From Pseudomonadota bacterium (GTDB taxonomy: Bacteria > Pseudomonadota > Gammaproteobacteria > Steroidobacterales > Steroidobacteraceae): DNA of 12,674 bases. Positions 1 to 6,211 of the stretch are shown piece after piece. The DNA lies in NCBI GenBank assembly GCA_021805275.1, contig JAJZFQ010000003.1, positions 1-12,674 of the forward strand, written 5' to 3'. How positions within the stretch are numbered: position 1 is the first letter of the stretch; every line of letters begins with the position of its first letter. A program made the position numbers and the translations under genes. Under the pieces are notes generated by a model. The model searched no databases. It worked only from the letters and a program-made list of their open reading frames with translations, and was not told the DNA's origin.

Positions 1-176
1 GCGAGCTCGGGGACGAGCTCGCGCGGGAAGCGGTGCTCCTCGAAGCATTCGCGGATGATCGGCAGCACGCGCTCATCCACGAGCCGCCGTACCGACTCCT
101 GCACCATGCGCTCCTCTTCGGTGAGCGCGCTGCGGACGTCGAACAGGTCCAGCGGATCTACGAATCGTGACGGCAC
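1..176 (-). CDS. Acyl-CoA dehydrogenase, glutaryl-CoA dehydrogenase-like (5' end only)
   Basis: Only the first 58 codons lie in the window; the gene runs off the left edge. The visible protein begins MPSRFVDPLDLFDVRSALTE and continues with EEERMVQESVRRLVDERVLP and a FPRELVPEL segment. This is the N-terminal helical layout of acyl-CoA dehydrogenases: a DP-L-L stretch, T-EE-, a helix ending in -LP-I, then F-RE-(V/I)-E(L/M). The DPL...LTEEE opening is closest to glutaryl-CoA dehydrogenase, which oxidatively decarboxylates glutaryl-CoA to crotonyl-CoA using FAD. The GTG at 176-174 is chosen because a strong Shine-Dalgarno (GGGGAG on the minus strand, 190-185) lies 8 nt upstream and no upstream ATG is in frame. 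It diverges from the TetR gene. The family is fairly secure; exact substrate specificity is inference because the FAD and active-site regions lie outside the window. Confidence 0.82.
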   Translation of the reverse strand, partial: MPSRFVDPLDLFDVRSALTEEERMVQESVRRLVDERVLPIIRECFEEHRFPRELVPEL

Positions 177-242
177 GTGATGGACTCCCCGGGGAAAGCG
201 CCGGCCGGCGAACACTCGCAGATGCCGCGGCGGGACCGGCCG

Positions 243-271
243 ACTATAGGATTAAATGCTTTAACCCTCAA
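243..271 (-). promoter_or_regulatory. Sigma70-type promoter of the acyl-CoA dehydrogenase gene
   Basis: On the minus strand TTGAGG (271-266) and TATAGT (248-243) are separated by exactly 17 bp. They match the -35 and -10 consensus at 4/6 and 5/6 positions. Predicted initiation near 236 would give a 5' leader of about 60 nt before the GTG at 176. The spacer contains a palindrome (separate entry), so the promoter is probably repressible. Confidence 0.6.
249..267. promoter_or_regulatory. Probable repressor operator (palindrome inside promoter spacer)
   Basis: The 19-bp sequence GGATTAAATGCTTTAACCC is a near-perfect inverted repeat. The arms TTAAA and TTTAA flank TGC, and outer GG/CC pairs follow after one mismatch on each side. 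It fills the spacer between the -35 and -10 boxes of the leftward promoter, so a bound protein would block RNA polymerase. The neighbouring TetR protein is the obvious candidate ligand, but no direct evidence links them. Confidence 0.5.
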
Positions 272-329
272 GCAATAGACGACCGGATCGACGTTCAGCG
301 GATGGTCGGAGCACCGGGGCGCGACCTTC

Positions 330-365
330 ACTTGACTTTTACTTGAGATGTCAATTATCTATAGT
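330..365 (+). promoter_or_regulatory. Putative promoter and operator of the TetR gene
   Basis: This AT-rich island lies in a GC-rich region. TTGACT (332-337) could be a -35 box with a weak -10 such as TATCTA (356-361) 18 bp downstream; TATAGT (360-365) is a better hexamer but at poor spacing. ACTTGA is repeated at 330-335 and 341-346, 11 bp apart or one helical turn. TTGA-GATG-TCAA (343-354) is an inverted repeat overlapping the promoter. Together these suggest a regulated, possibly autoregulated, start for the gene at 468. Confidence 0.35.
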
Positions 366-467
366 CCGAGCAGACGCGCGTATCGGGGGATTGCGCAGTT
401 CGCACCACCGCTCAAGAGCGGCGACTCACGAGGGGACTCGGTCCATTAGCTTCGCGAGTAGACGGTC

Positions 468-1139
468 ATGGCCACACGATCAACGCAACAGCGGATTCTT
501 CAGGCCGCGCTCGAGCTGTTCAATGCCGAGGGCACCGCAGGGGTGTCGGCGAGCCGCATCGCCGAGCGCTGCGGCATCAGCAAGGGCAACCTGCAGTATC
601 ACTTTCCGAACAAGCGAGACGTCATCTTCGCTCTGTATCACTGTGCAGTCGATGAGATGAACGCTGGCTGGTACCGAGATCATCTTGCCCCGACCCTCGA
701 GCATATGGCGGCGATGTTCGTGCGCCAGTTGCAGCTGATCGTCAAATACCGTTTTTTTTACCGCGAGCTTGCCGGGTTGCTGCGCCAGGATCCCCAACTG
801 CGCCAGCGCTACGTCGCGAACCGAGAACGGCGACTTCAAGTCATCGAGCAATTCATGCAGGCATTGGCGTTGCGTGGACTGATGCAGCTGCCGGCAGATC
901 CGCGCCGATTGCGCTCGATCGTCGAGGTGAGCTGGATCTTCTCGGAAAACTGGGTCAACTACCTGGAATACCAGGAGCGGGAGATCACGCTCGCCGCGAT
1001 ACAGGACGGTTACCACGGAATCCTGGAAATACTTAGTCCGTGTCTTTGCGAGGACCCGCAACACATCACCGAGCAGGCGTGCTGCGCGATTGAGCGGCTG
1101 GTGCCACCAGTTGAACTCCAGCAGCGCATGAGCGCTTGA
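468..1139 (+). CDS. TetR/AcrR-family transcriptional regulator
   Basis: This 223-residue protein has the standard TetR length. Residues 1-55 form the DNA-binding domain: helix 1 around QQRILQAALELFNAEG, then the helix-turn-helix ASRIAERCGISKGNLQYHF (about 28-46), with NKRDVIFALY leading into the ligand domain. The C-terminal half contains RFFYRELAGLLRQDPQLRQR and WIFSENWVNYLEYQE. These are characteristic of the TetR subgroup whose ligand domain is Pfam TetR_C_7; I assign this from memory of the family pattern. Such proteins are usually homodimeric repressors released by a small ligand. It diverges from the acyl-CoA dehydrogenase gene and precedes the CDGSH-cupin/transport cluster, so it may control either or both. 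Its ligand is unknown. The ATG at 468 has only a weak upstream Shine-Dalgarno but gives the right N-terminus for the family. A run of eight T lies at 752-759. Confidence 0.93.
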   Translation: MATRSTQQRILQAALELFNAEGTAGVSASRIAERCGISKGNLQYHFPNKRDVIFALYHCAVDEMNAGWYRDHLAPTLEHMAAMFVRQLQLIVKYRFFYRELAGLLRQDPQLRQRYVANRERRLQVIEQFMQALALRGLMQLPADPRRLRSIVEVSWIFSENWVNYLEYQEREITLAAIQDGYHGILEILSPCLCEDPQHITEQACCAIERLVPPVELQQRMSA

Positions 1140-1156
1140 TCCAAGAGACGCGCGCA

Positions 1157-1174
1157 TTAGGCCGGTCAGCCTAA
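1157..1174. repeat. Perfect inverted repeat / hairpin
   Basis: TTAGGC (1157-1162) and GCCTAA (1169-1174) form a perfect 6-bp stem around a 6-nt loop, 18 nt after the TetR stop codon. No T-tract follows, so it is not a classical intrinsic terminator. It could be an operator or an RNA hairpin. It is immediately followed by a second perfect hairpin. Confidence 0.5.
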
Positions 1175-1178
1175 AGCC

Positions 1179-1195
1179 CCGCTGTACAACAGCGG
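1179..1195. repeat. Perfect inverted repeat / hairpin upstream of the CDGSH-cupin gene
   Basis: CCGCTGT-ACA-ACAGCGG is a perfect 7-bp palindrome with a 3-nt centre. It lies 25 nt upstream of the ATG at 1220 and 4 nt after the first hairpin. As RNA it would be a stable stem; as DNA it is a plausible dimer-binding operator. No downstream T-run supports termination. TATAGA at 1211-1216 resembles a -10 box but lies too close to the ATG to serve it with a leader. Confidence 0.5.
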
Positions 1196-1219
1196 ACCCG
1201 TTGGTAACAGTATAGATTC

Positions 1220-2278
1220 ATGAACGCCCCATGGGTTGCGCACCCAAAGCCGTATCTGACGACGCTGCAAGCCGGCCGAACCTACCTGTGGTGTTCCTGT
1301 GGACGGTCGCAGAGGCAGCCCTTCTGCGATGGCTCGCACAAAGGGAGCGGATTCGAGCCGCGCCACTTCGTCGCCGAGCGAACCGAGGAGGTGCTGCTGT
1401 GCGGTTGCAAGCACACCAGCGGTGCGCCGTTTTGCGACGGCGCGCATACCAACCTGCCGGGCGGTTCTCCACTCGATGACCCGGAAAGCCCTTCAAATCG
1501 CGCGATTGTAGCGGTGCTCGATATGGACGGCCCGAGGCGCCGCTTGGACGGCGGCTGTTACGTCTTTTGCCCGGATGCGGCATCCAGCGATAGCAACGGA
1601 ACGCTGCGCTACAGCCGAATCGTGGGACCAGAACTCGGCGCGCAGTATCAGAGTCAGTACCTGCTTGAAGCCGTGGGTGGCCAGACGCCACCGCTCGGCG
1701 TCGGTGACAGTGATGCCATAATTCTGGTGGGGGCCGGCAGCGGCGAACTCATCATCGGCGGACGACGTTTTGCGGTTGAGGCGACGGACGGCGCGTACCT
1801 GCGACCGGGTGAAACTCTCCAGCTCGTGCCGCGCGACGGTCGGACGCTCCAGGTCTATCTGCTCGCCTCGCCGCCCACGGAGCTGACCTGGCTAGGCGAA
1901 GCTTCGGGAAACTTTGACGACACATATCCACAGCGCATTGTCAGAGTCGACGCTGCGCAGCGCACCGCCATGGGTCCTCGCTATTTTCAGCTTCTGGTCG
2001 ACAAACGGATCGGTTCACGGGTGGTGACCCAGTTCATCGGCCACATTCCGCGTTCCAAAGCGGCGCCGCATCGGCACCTCTACGAGGAAACGATCATCGT
2101 GCTCGCCGGCCGCGGATGGATGTGGACGGACTCACGCAAGGCCAGAGTCGCCACGGGAGACGTCATCTTTCTGCCACGCAAGCAATTGCACTCGCTCGAG
2201 GCGATCGACGCCGAGGGCATGTTCGTCGTCGGGGTCATATGCCCGGGCGACAATCCAAGCATCAATTATTACGACTGA
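1220..2278 (+). CDS. Tandem CDGSH iron-sulfur / bicupin fusion protein
   Basis: This 352-residue protein has two parts. The N-terminus carries two complete CDGSH-type [2Fe-2S] motifs: CSCGRSQRQPFCDGSH (ligands C25, C27, C36, H40) and CGCKHTSGAPFCDGAH (C61, C63, C72, H76). This is the 3-Cys/1-His pattern of the mitoNEET family in its tandem form. After a linker come two cupin-like regions. The first (about 145-215) lacks the histidine ligands. The second (about 265-345) has an intact metal site: HRHLYEE (H284, H286, E290) and GDVIFLP...H (G313, P319, H324). It is therefore probably a cytoplasmic metalloenzyme with redox-active clusters; no signal peptide is seen. The reaction is unknown; cupins of this kind include dioxygenases, isomerases and hydrolases. 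The ATG at 1220 is the only possible upstream start, because an in-frame stop lies at 1205-1207. Its Shine-Dalgarno is weak. It lies in the same direction as the transport genes, 56 bp before the receptor. Confidence 0.88.
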   Translation: MNAPWVAHPKPYLTTLQAGRTYLWCSCGRSQRQPFCDGSHKGSGFEPRHFVAERTEEVLLCGCKHTSGAPFCDGAHTNLPGGSPLDDPESPSNRAIVAVLDMDGPRRRLDGGCYVFCPDAASSDSNGTLRYSRIVGPELGAQYQSQYLLEAVGGQTPPLGVGDSDAIILVGAGSGELIIGGRRFAVEATDGAYLRPGETLQLVPRDGRTLQVYLLASPPTELTWLGEASGNFDDTYPQRIVRVDAAQRTAMGPRYFQLLVDKRIGSRVVTQFIGHIPRSKAAPHRHLYEETIIVLAGRGWMWTDSRKARVATGDVIFLPRKQLHSLEAIDAEGMFVVGVICPGDNPSINYYD

Positions 2279-2280
2279 CA

Positions 2281-2305
2281 GGCGCCGCAGCAGTGCTACG
2301 GCGTC
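2281..2305 (+). repeat. Strong intercistronic hairpin
   Basis: A 25-nt near-palindrome begins 3 nt after the CDGSH-cupin stop. The outer arms are CGCCG (2283-2287) and CGGCG (2299-2303), extended by a G:U and a G:C pair. Inside, AGC pairs with GCT around a 3-nt loop after one C-A mismatch. No T-tract follows. It could protect the upstream message, attenuate transcription into the receptor gene, or be a protein-binding site. Confidence 0.5.
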
Positions 2306-2334
2306 AATAACAAATGAGTCACTGGGGTTAAATC

Positions 2335-4722
2335 GTGTCAAAAGCTGCCCGCAACGAGATCGCTCTCGCCGTAGCCTCGAGCGTTGCCCTCGCCGCGCTC
2401 GGATCGCAATCGGTCACTGCCGCGAGCGCGAGCTCGGCAAAGACTGCTGCGCAAACTTCGAGCTACGCCAGCTCGGTGATCCGCACCGGCATGTTGCGTG
2501 AGGTGGTTGTGACTGCCACCAAACTCGGTGCGGCGAACATCATCAACGTACCGGCGTCTATCCAGGCGATTACCGGGGCGACGCTGCAGCGCGAGGACGC
2601 AACAGGCATCATGAGCGTCGCTGGGCAGATTCCAGGTCTTGCGGTACAGACCCTGGGGCCGGGTGACCGGCGATACATCATCCGCGGCATCGATTCGACC
2701 GGGGCGTCCACCGTGGGCGTCTACTACGGCGAGGCGGTGATCACTCAGGGGAACAGCAACGACGGTGGCGGATTTCAGCCGGACATCCGGCTGTATGACA
2801 TCAACCGCATTGAGGTGCTTCGAGGCCCGCAAGGCACGCTCTACGGCGCAAGTTCGATGAGCGGCACGATCCGCTTCATTCCGAACAAGCCGAACTTGAG
2901 TCGCACCAAGGGCTACGTGTCGATCGAAGACTCCCAAACGCAGCACGCCGGTAACAATTACAACGTCAACGGCATGCTCAACCTGCCGATCGTCAAGAAT
3001 GTCCTCGCCCTGCGCTTGGTGGGCTGGAAGCTATATGACAGCGGCTACGTGAACCAAATTCGCGTCGGCAGTGGCGTCACGGCCCTGGTCAACGGTGTGA
3101 GTACGCCGATCCAACCGCTCGGATTCCTAAAAGGCGTGAATTACGACGATGTTGGCGGCGGACGGGCCATCCTGCGTTATCGTCCCAGTCGCAATCTCGT
3201 CGTGGATCTGAATTACACGGCCCAAAGCGAACGTTCCGGCGGCTCATCACGTTGGACGCCGCCCGGCATTCAGGGATTCGCCGGCGGCACGATTCCACCG
3301 GTGACGGGCTGTGATTTGTGCAATACCGATGTGACGCAAAGTCCGTGGAAAGATAACATCAAGGTTTTCGGCGCAACGGTGAAGTGGACCACGCGACTGG
3401 GCAAACTCACCGCCACGACGAATCAATTCAACCGAGATACGAGCTTCTCCTTCGATTCGACCCCCATCCTCGTATCGTTCGGCGTTCCGGTCCCGGCGGA
3501 AACGCTCGAGCCGCTGAAGCGCAAATCGAATTCCACCGAGGTTCGATTCGCGACTACTCTCAATTCTCCGGTTAACTTTGTAGTCGGAGCGTTCCGGCAG
3601 CAGACCGCTACCAATTTCGCTGCACAGGTGATTACGACAGACGCGTTGGGACTGGTGACCGGTCCGTTCAGCAGCGCGAACAGCGCCGACGCGCTCAATT
3701 ATCCGGGAGTGGGTAATACGTTCTTTGGGCGTACCGATCATCGCGAGACGGTACAATGGGCCGGCTTCGGTCAGGCGACCTGGAAGATCACACACCGTTG
3801 GACGGCAGAGGCCGGCGCCCGCTATTACACCGAGAACCTTTCCGGGGTACAGGTGCAGACGCATCCGTTCGGCGGGTTTCCACCCGGAACGCCGAGCGAC
3901 GTGCCCGTATTTGATCCCAATGAGACCTTCAACAAAGTGACCTGGATGGGTGACCTCAGCTACAAATTCGGATCTGCAGCGCTGCTGTATGGCACTGTCG
4001 CGACCGGGTTTCGAAGCGGTGGTCTGAACGCCCTGAGCGAACCGTTTGAGCCGGTGCCCAAGGCGTATTCGCCAGACTCGCTCATCAGTTATGAGCTCGG
4101 GCTCAAGGGTCGATTGCTAAACGGTTACCTTGAATATCAGCTCGACGGGTATTTGATCCATTGGAACAATATCCAGGTGCAGCTGACTACGCCGGACGGC
4201 GCGTTCGTGTACCAAGGGAACGCTGGCAAGGCGCAAGTGAAGGGCGTTGAGTTCCAAGTCAAGGCGCGCCCGGTGCGCTACCTGACCACGACCGTCGCCG
4301 GTTCTTACCAGAATGCCTATCTGCTGCAGGGCGCAAGCGCACAGCAGAAGCAGCTCAATCCCACCCTCGGCCTGACGGGCGACCGGATCCCAAACGTGCC
4401 AGAGTTCCAGTTCAACGTCCAACTCGACTACACCCGACCGCTGGTTGGCGATTGGATCGGTAGTCTGGGTACGAATGTGAGCTATCGCGGAGCGGTAGAC
4501 TCGTATTTCGCGTCCGACCCGTTCAATCTCCCGTTGAAGGCGTATACGCTATGGGATCTGCGGGCTGGCGTCATTTACCATCACTGGTCGGTAACGCTTT
4601 TCGTGCACAATGCCACCAACGATCGCGCACAGGTTTCCGCGATCAATTCAACCCAGGACCCGCATGCGCTCCTGACCGTGCAGCCGCGAACTATCGGCAT
4701 CACGATCACGCGCCGCTTCTGA
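2335..4722 (+). CDS. TonB-dependent outer-membrane receptor
   Basis: This 795-residue outer-membrane active transporter is energised by TonB-ExbBD. Residues 1-30 are a Sec signal peptide with a hydrophobic core (IALAVASSVALAALGS) ending near VTAAS. A TonB-box-like segment REVVVTATK lies at about 55-63. The plug domain spans about 70-185 and contains RRYIIRGID and the hallmark IEVLRGPQGTLYGASSMSGT. The rest is a beta-barrel ending in IGITITRRF with a terminal phenylalanine, as outer-membrane assembly requires. An extracellular-loop Cys pair (TGCDLC) is present. The GTG at 2335 is chosen because GGGG lies 7 nt upstream, the in-frame ATG at 2314 meets a stop at once, and the next Met (residue 53) would lose the signal peptide. 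No siderophore signature is evident. The permease 6 bp downstream suggests import of an amino-acid-like or peptide-derived compound rather than iron; that is inference. Confidence 0.95.
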   Translation: MSKAARNEIALAVASSVALAALGSQSVTAASASSAKTAAQTSSYASSVIRTGMLREVVVTATKLGAANIINVPASIQAITGATLQREDATGIMSVAGQIPGLAVQTLGPGDRRYIIRGIDSTGASTVGVYYGEAVITQGNSNDGGGFQPDIRLYDINRIEVLRGPQGTLYGASSMSGTIRFIPNKPNLSRTKGYVSIEDSQTQHAGNNYNVNGMLNLPIVKNVLALRLVGWKLYDSGYVNQIRVGSGVTALVNGVSTPIQPLGFLKGVNYDDVGGGRAILRYRPSRNLVVDLNYTAQSERSGGSSRWTPPGIQGFAGGTIPPVTGCDLCNTDVTQSPWKDNIKVFGATVKWTTRLGKLTATTNQFNRDTSFSFDSTPILVSFGVPVPAETLEPLKRKSNSTEVRFATTLNSPVNFVVGAFRQQTATNFAAQVITTDALGLVTGPFSSANSADALNYPGVGNTFFGRTDHRETVQWAGFGQATWKITHRWTAEAGARYYTENLSGVQVQTHPFGGFPPGTPSDVPVFDPNETFNKVTWMGDLSYKFGSAALLYGTVATGFRSGGLNALSEPFEPVPKAYSPDSLISYELGLKGRLLNGYLEYQLDGYLIHWNNIQVQLTTPDGAFVYQGNAGKAQVKGVEFQVKARPVRYLTTTVAGSYQNAYLLQGASAQQKQLNPTLGLTGDRIPNVPEFQFNVQLDYTRPLVGDWIGSLGTNVSYRGAVDSYFASDPFNLPLKAYTLWDLRAGVIYHHWSVTLFVHNATNDRAQVSAINSTQDPHALLTVQPRTIGITITRRF

Positions 4723-4728
4723 GGCCTC

Positions 4729-6129
4729 GTGGAGCAGTCGCATCAGGAGGTTCTCGGTCAGCGTGAAGGTGGACTGCACCGCGGCCTGAGTAAGGCGCAG
4801 GTCGTGATGATCGGCCTCGGCGGTGCAATCGGCACCGGGCTGTTCATGGGCAGCGGGCTCGCAGTCGGGTATGCGGGGCCCGCGGTTATCGTGAGCTACA
4901 TGCTCGCTGGCTTCGTCGCACTGGTCATGGTCTTCAGTCTTTCGGAGATGGCGGTCGTGCATCCGGCCGCCGGCTCCTTCGGAATCTATGCGGAGACCTA
5001 TTTGAATCCGTGGGCTGGATTCGTCGTCCGCTACACGTATTGGATCTCACAGGTCATCGCCATCGGCGGCGAGTCTGTCGCCGCCGGACTCTACATGCAG
5101 TACTGGTTCCCGCATGTGCCAGTCGGGGTGTGGGCGATCAGCTTCTGCCTCGTGATGCTCTACTTCAATTCCAGATCGGTGGGAAACTTCGGTACCGTTG
5201 AATTTTGGTTCGCTCTGATCAAAGTCGTGGCGATCGTGCTGTTCATCACCCTCGGAGTGACCAGTATTTTCGGTATCGGTCGTCTCGCGGTGGGAGCACA
5301 CAATCTGGTCGGCCTACCTGGAGGCTTCTTGCCGAAAGGTCTGGCCGGCCTGTGGATGGCAGTCACGGTCGGAATCTTCTCCTTCAACGGCATTGAAGTC
5401 ATCGCGGTCACTTCCGGGGAGACGAAGAATCCCAGAGTCGCGATACCGGCCGCGTTGCGCACGATGGTGCTGCGACTGTTCCTCTTTTACGTACTTGCGA
5501 TCACCGTGATCGTCGCGACAATTCCGTGGACCGACACAGGTGTTGCGGTGGTCGCGCAAAGCCCGTTCGTAACGGTGTTCAAGCATTCTGGTATCCGGGA
5601 TGCCGCCGGCGTCATGAACTTCGTGGTCATCAGCGCCGCACTCTCGAGCATGAATACCAATGTGTATCTCTGTGCGCGCATGCTCTTCTCACTTTCGCGC
5701 GGCGGGTACGCGCCGCGACAACTCGGCAAACTATCCGAGCGTGGAAGTCCGGTGACGGCCATCGTGGTTTCCGGCGTTTGTGTCTTGATCTCCGCGGCAG
5801 TGTCAATTTTTACCCCGAATGCGTACGCGGACCTGTTCGGCGTCGCGCTCTTTGCGGCGATTCTGGTGTGGATGTTCATTCTGGTCTGCCACTTGAGTTT
5901 CCGCCGCCGCAATCGGACCGCGGATCTGCCGGTGCGGATGCCGTTCTTCCCCTGGATGCAGTACGCTGGGCTCGCCATGCTCGCGGCCATACTGGTCACG
6001 ATGGGATTTACGCCCAGCCTGAGTCTGTCCTGGGTGTATGGGGTTCCGTGGGTGATCCTGATCTCAAGCGCGTACTTTCTCTGGCGCATGCGCCATCGCG
6101 CGCGCATTGCTAAGGCAGCGCGGGCCTGA
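4729..6129 (+). CDS. APC-superfamily amino acid permease (AAT type)
   Basis: This 466-residue inner-membrane transporter has about 12 hydrophobic segments, the usual size and topology of the family. Residues 29-39 (GLGGAIGTGLF) are the unwound TM1 motif that binds the substrate amino and carboxyl groups. SGETKNPRVAIP (229-240) is the conserved cytoplasmic loop of amino acid permeases of the GABA/proline/aromatic (AAT) type, which are proton symporters. A hydrophilic tail (RMRHRARIAKAARA) ends the protein. The GTG start lies 6 bp after the receptor stop, with GAGG overlapping that stop; translational coupling is likely. The 26-residue cytoplasmic N-terminus this start gives is normal for the family. 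Pairing with an outer-membrane receptor suggests both carry the same substrate. Which amino acid it moves cannot be told from sequence. Confidence 0.93.
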   Translation: MEQSHQEVLGQREGGLHRGLSKAQVVMIGLGGAIGTGLFMGSGLAVGYAGPAVIVSYMLAGFVALVMVFSLSEMAVVHPAAGSFGIYAETYLNPWAGFVVRYTYWISQVIAIGGESVAAGLYMQYWFPHVPVGVWAISFCLVMLYFNSRSVGNFGTVEFWFALIKVVAIVLFITLGVTSIFGIGRLAVGAHNLVGLPGGFLPKGLAGLWMAVTVGIFSFNGIEVIAVTSGETKNPRVAIPAALRTMVLRLFLFYVLAITVIVATIPWTDTGVAVVAQSPFVTVFKHSGIRDAAGVMNFVVISAALSSMNTNVYLCARMLFSLSRGGYAPRQLGKLSERGSPVTAIVVSGVCVLISAAVSIFTPNAYADLFGVALFAAILVWMFILVCHLSFRRRNRTADLPVRMPFFPWMQYAGLAMLAAILVTMGFTPSLSLSWVYGVPWVILISSAYFLWRMRHRARIAKAARA

Positions 6130-6211
6130 GCTCATCGCGCACAGTATGAGTCGGGTGCGCCGGAGCGAGTATCCGCAGGATTACATCGGATTAATCAGTT
6201 GAGGTAGCAAG

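Noticed and set aside
480..1157. 225-codon minus-strand open frame opposite the TetR gene
   Set aside because: It lies fully antisense to a well-supported TetR protein and has no family motif; it is a codon-bias shadow.
1220..2278. Ureidoglycine aminohydrolase, with the PLP genes as ureidoglycine-glyoxylate aminotransferase (allantoin pathway)
   Set aside because: A bicupin next to class V aminotransferases fits superficially. However, the cupin motifs differ from the plant and E. coli enzymes as I remember them, CDGSH domains are not part of that enzyme, and the permease is AAT-type rather than an allantoin (NCS1) transporter.
2335..4722. Iron-siderophore receptor interpretation of the TonB-dependent receptor
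   Set aside because: No Fur-box-like sequence, siderophore synthesis gene, esterase or ferric reductase is nearby. The coupled amino acid permease points elsewhere.
6146..6202. Possible 18-residue leader peptide before the first PLP-enzyme gene
   Set aside because: An ATG-to-TGA frame ends next to the downstream ribosome site, but it has no Shine-Dalgarno, no run of regulatory codons and no attenuator stem, so chance is likelier.
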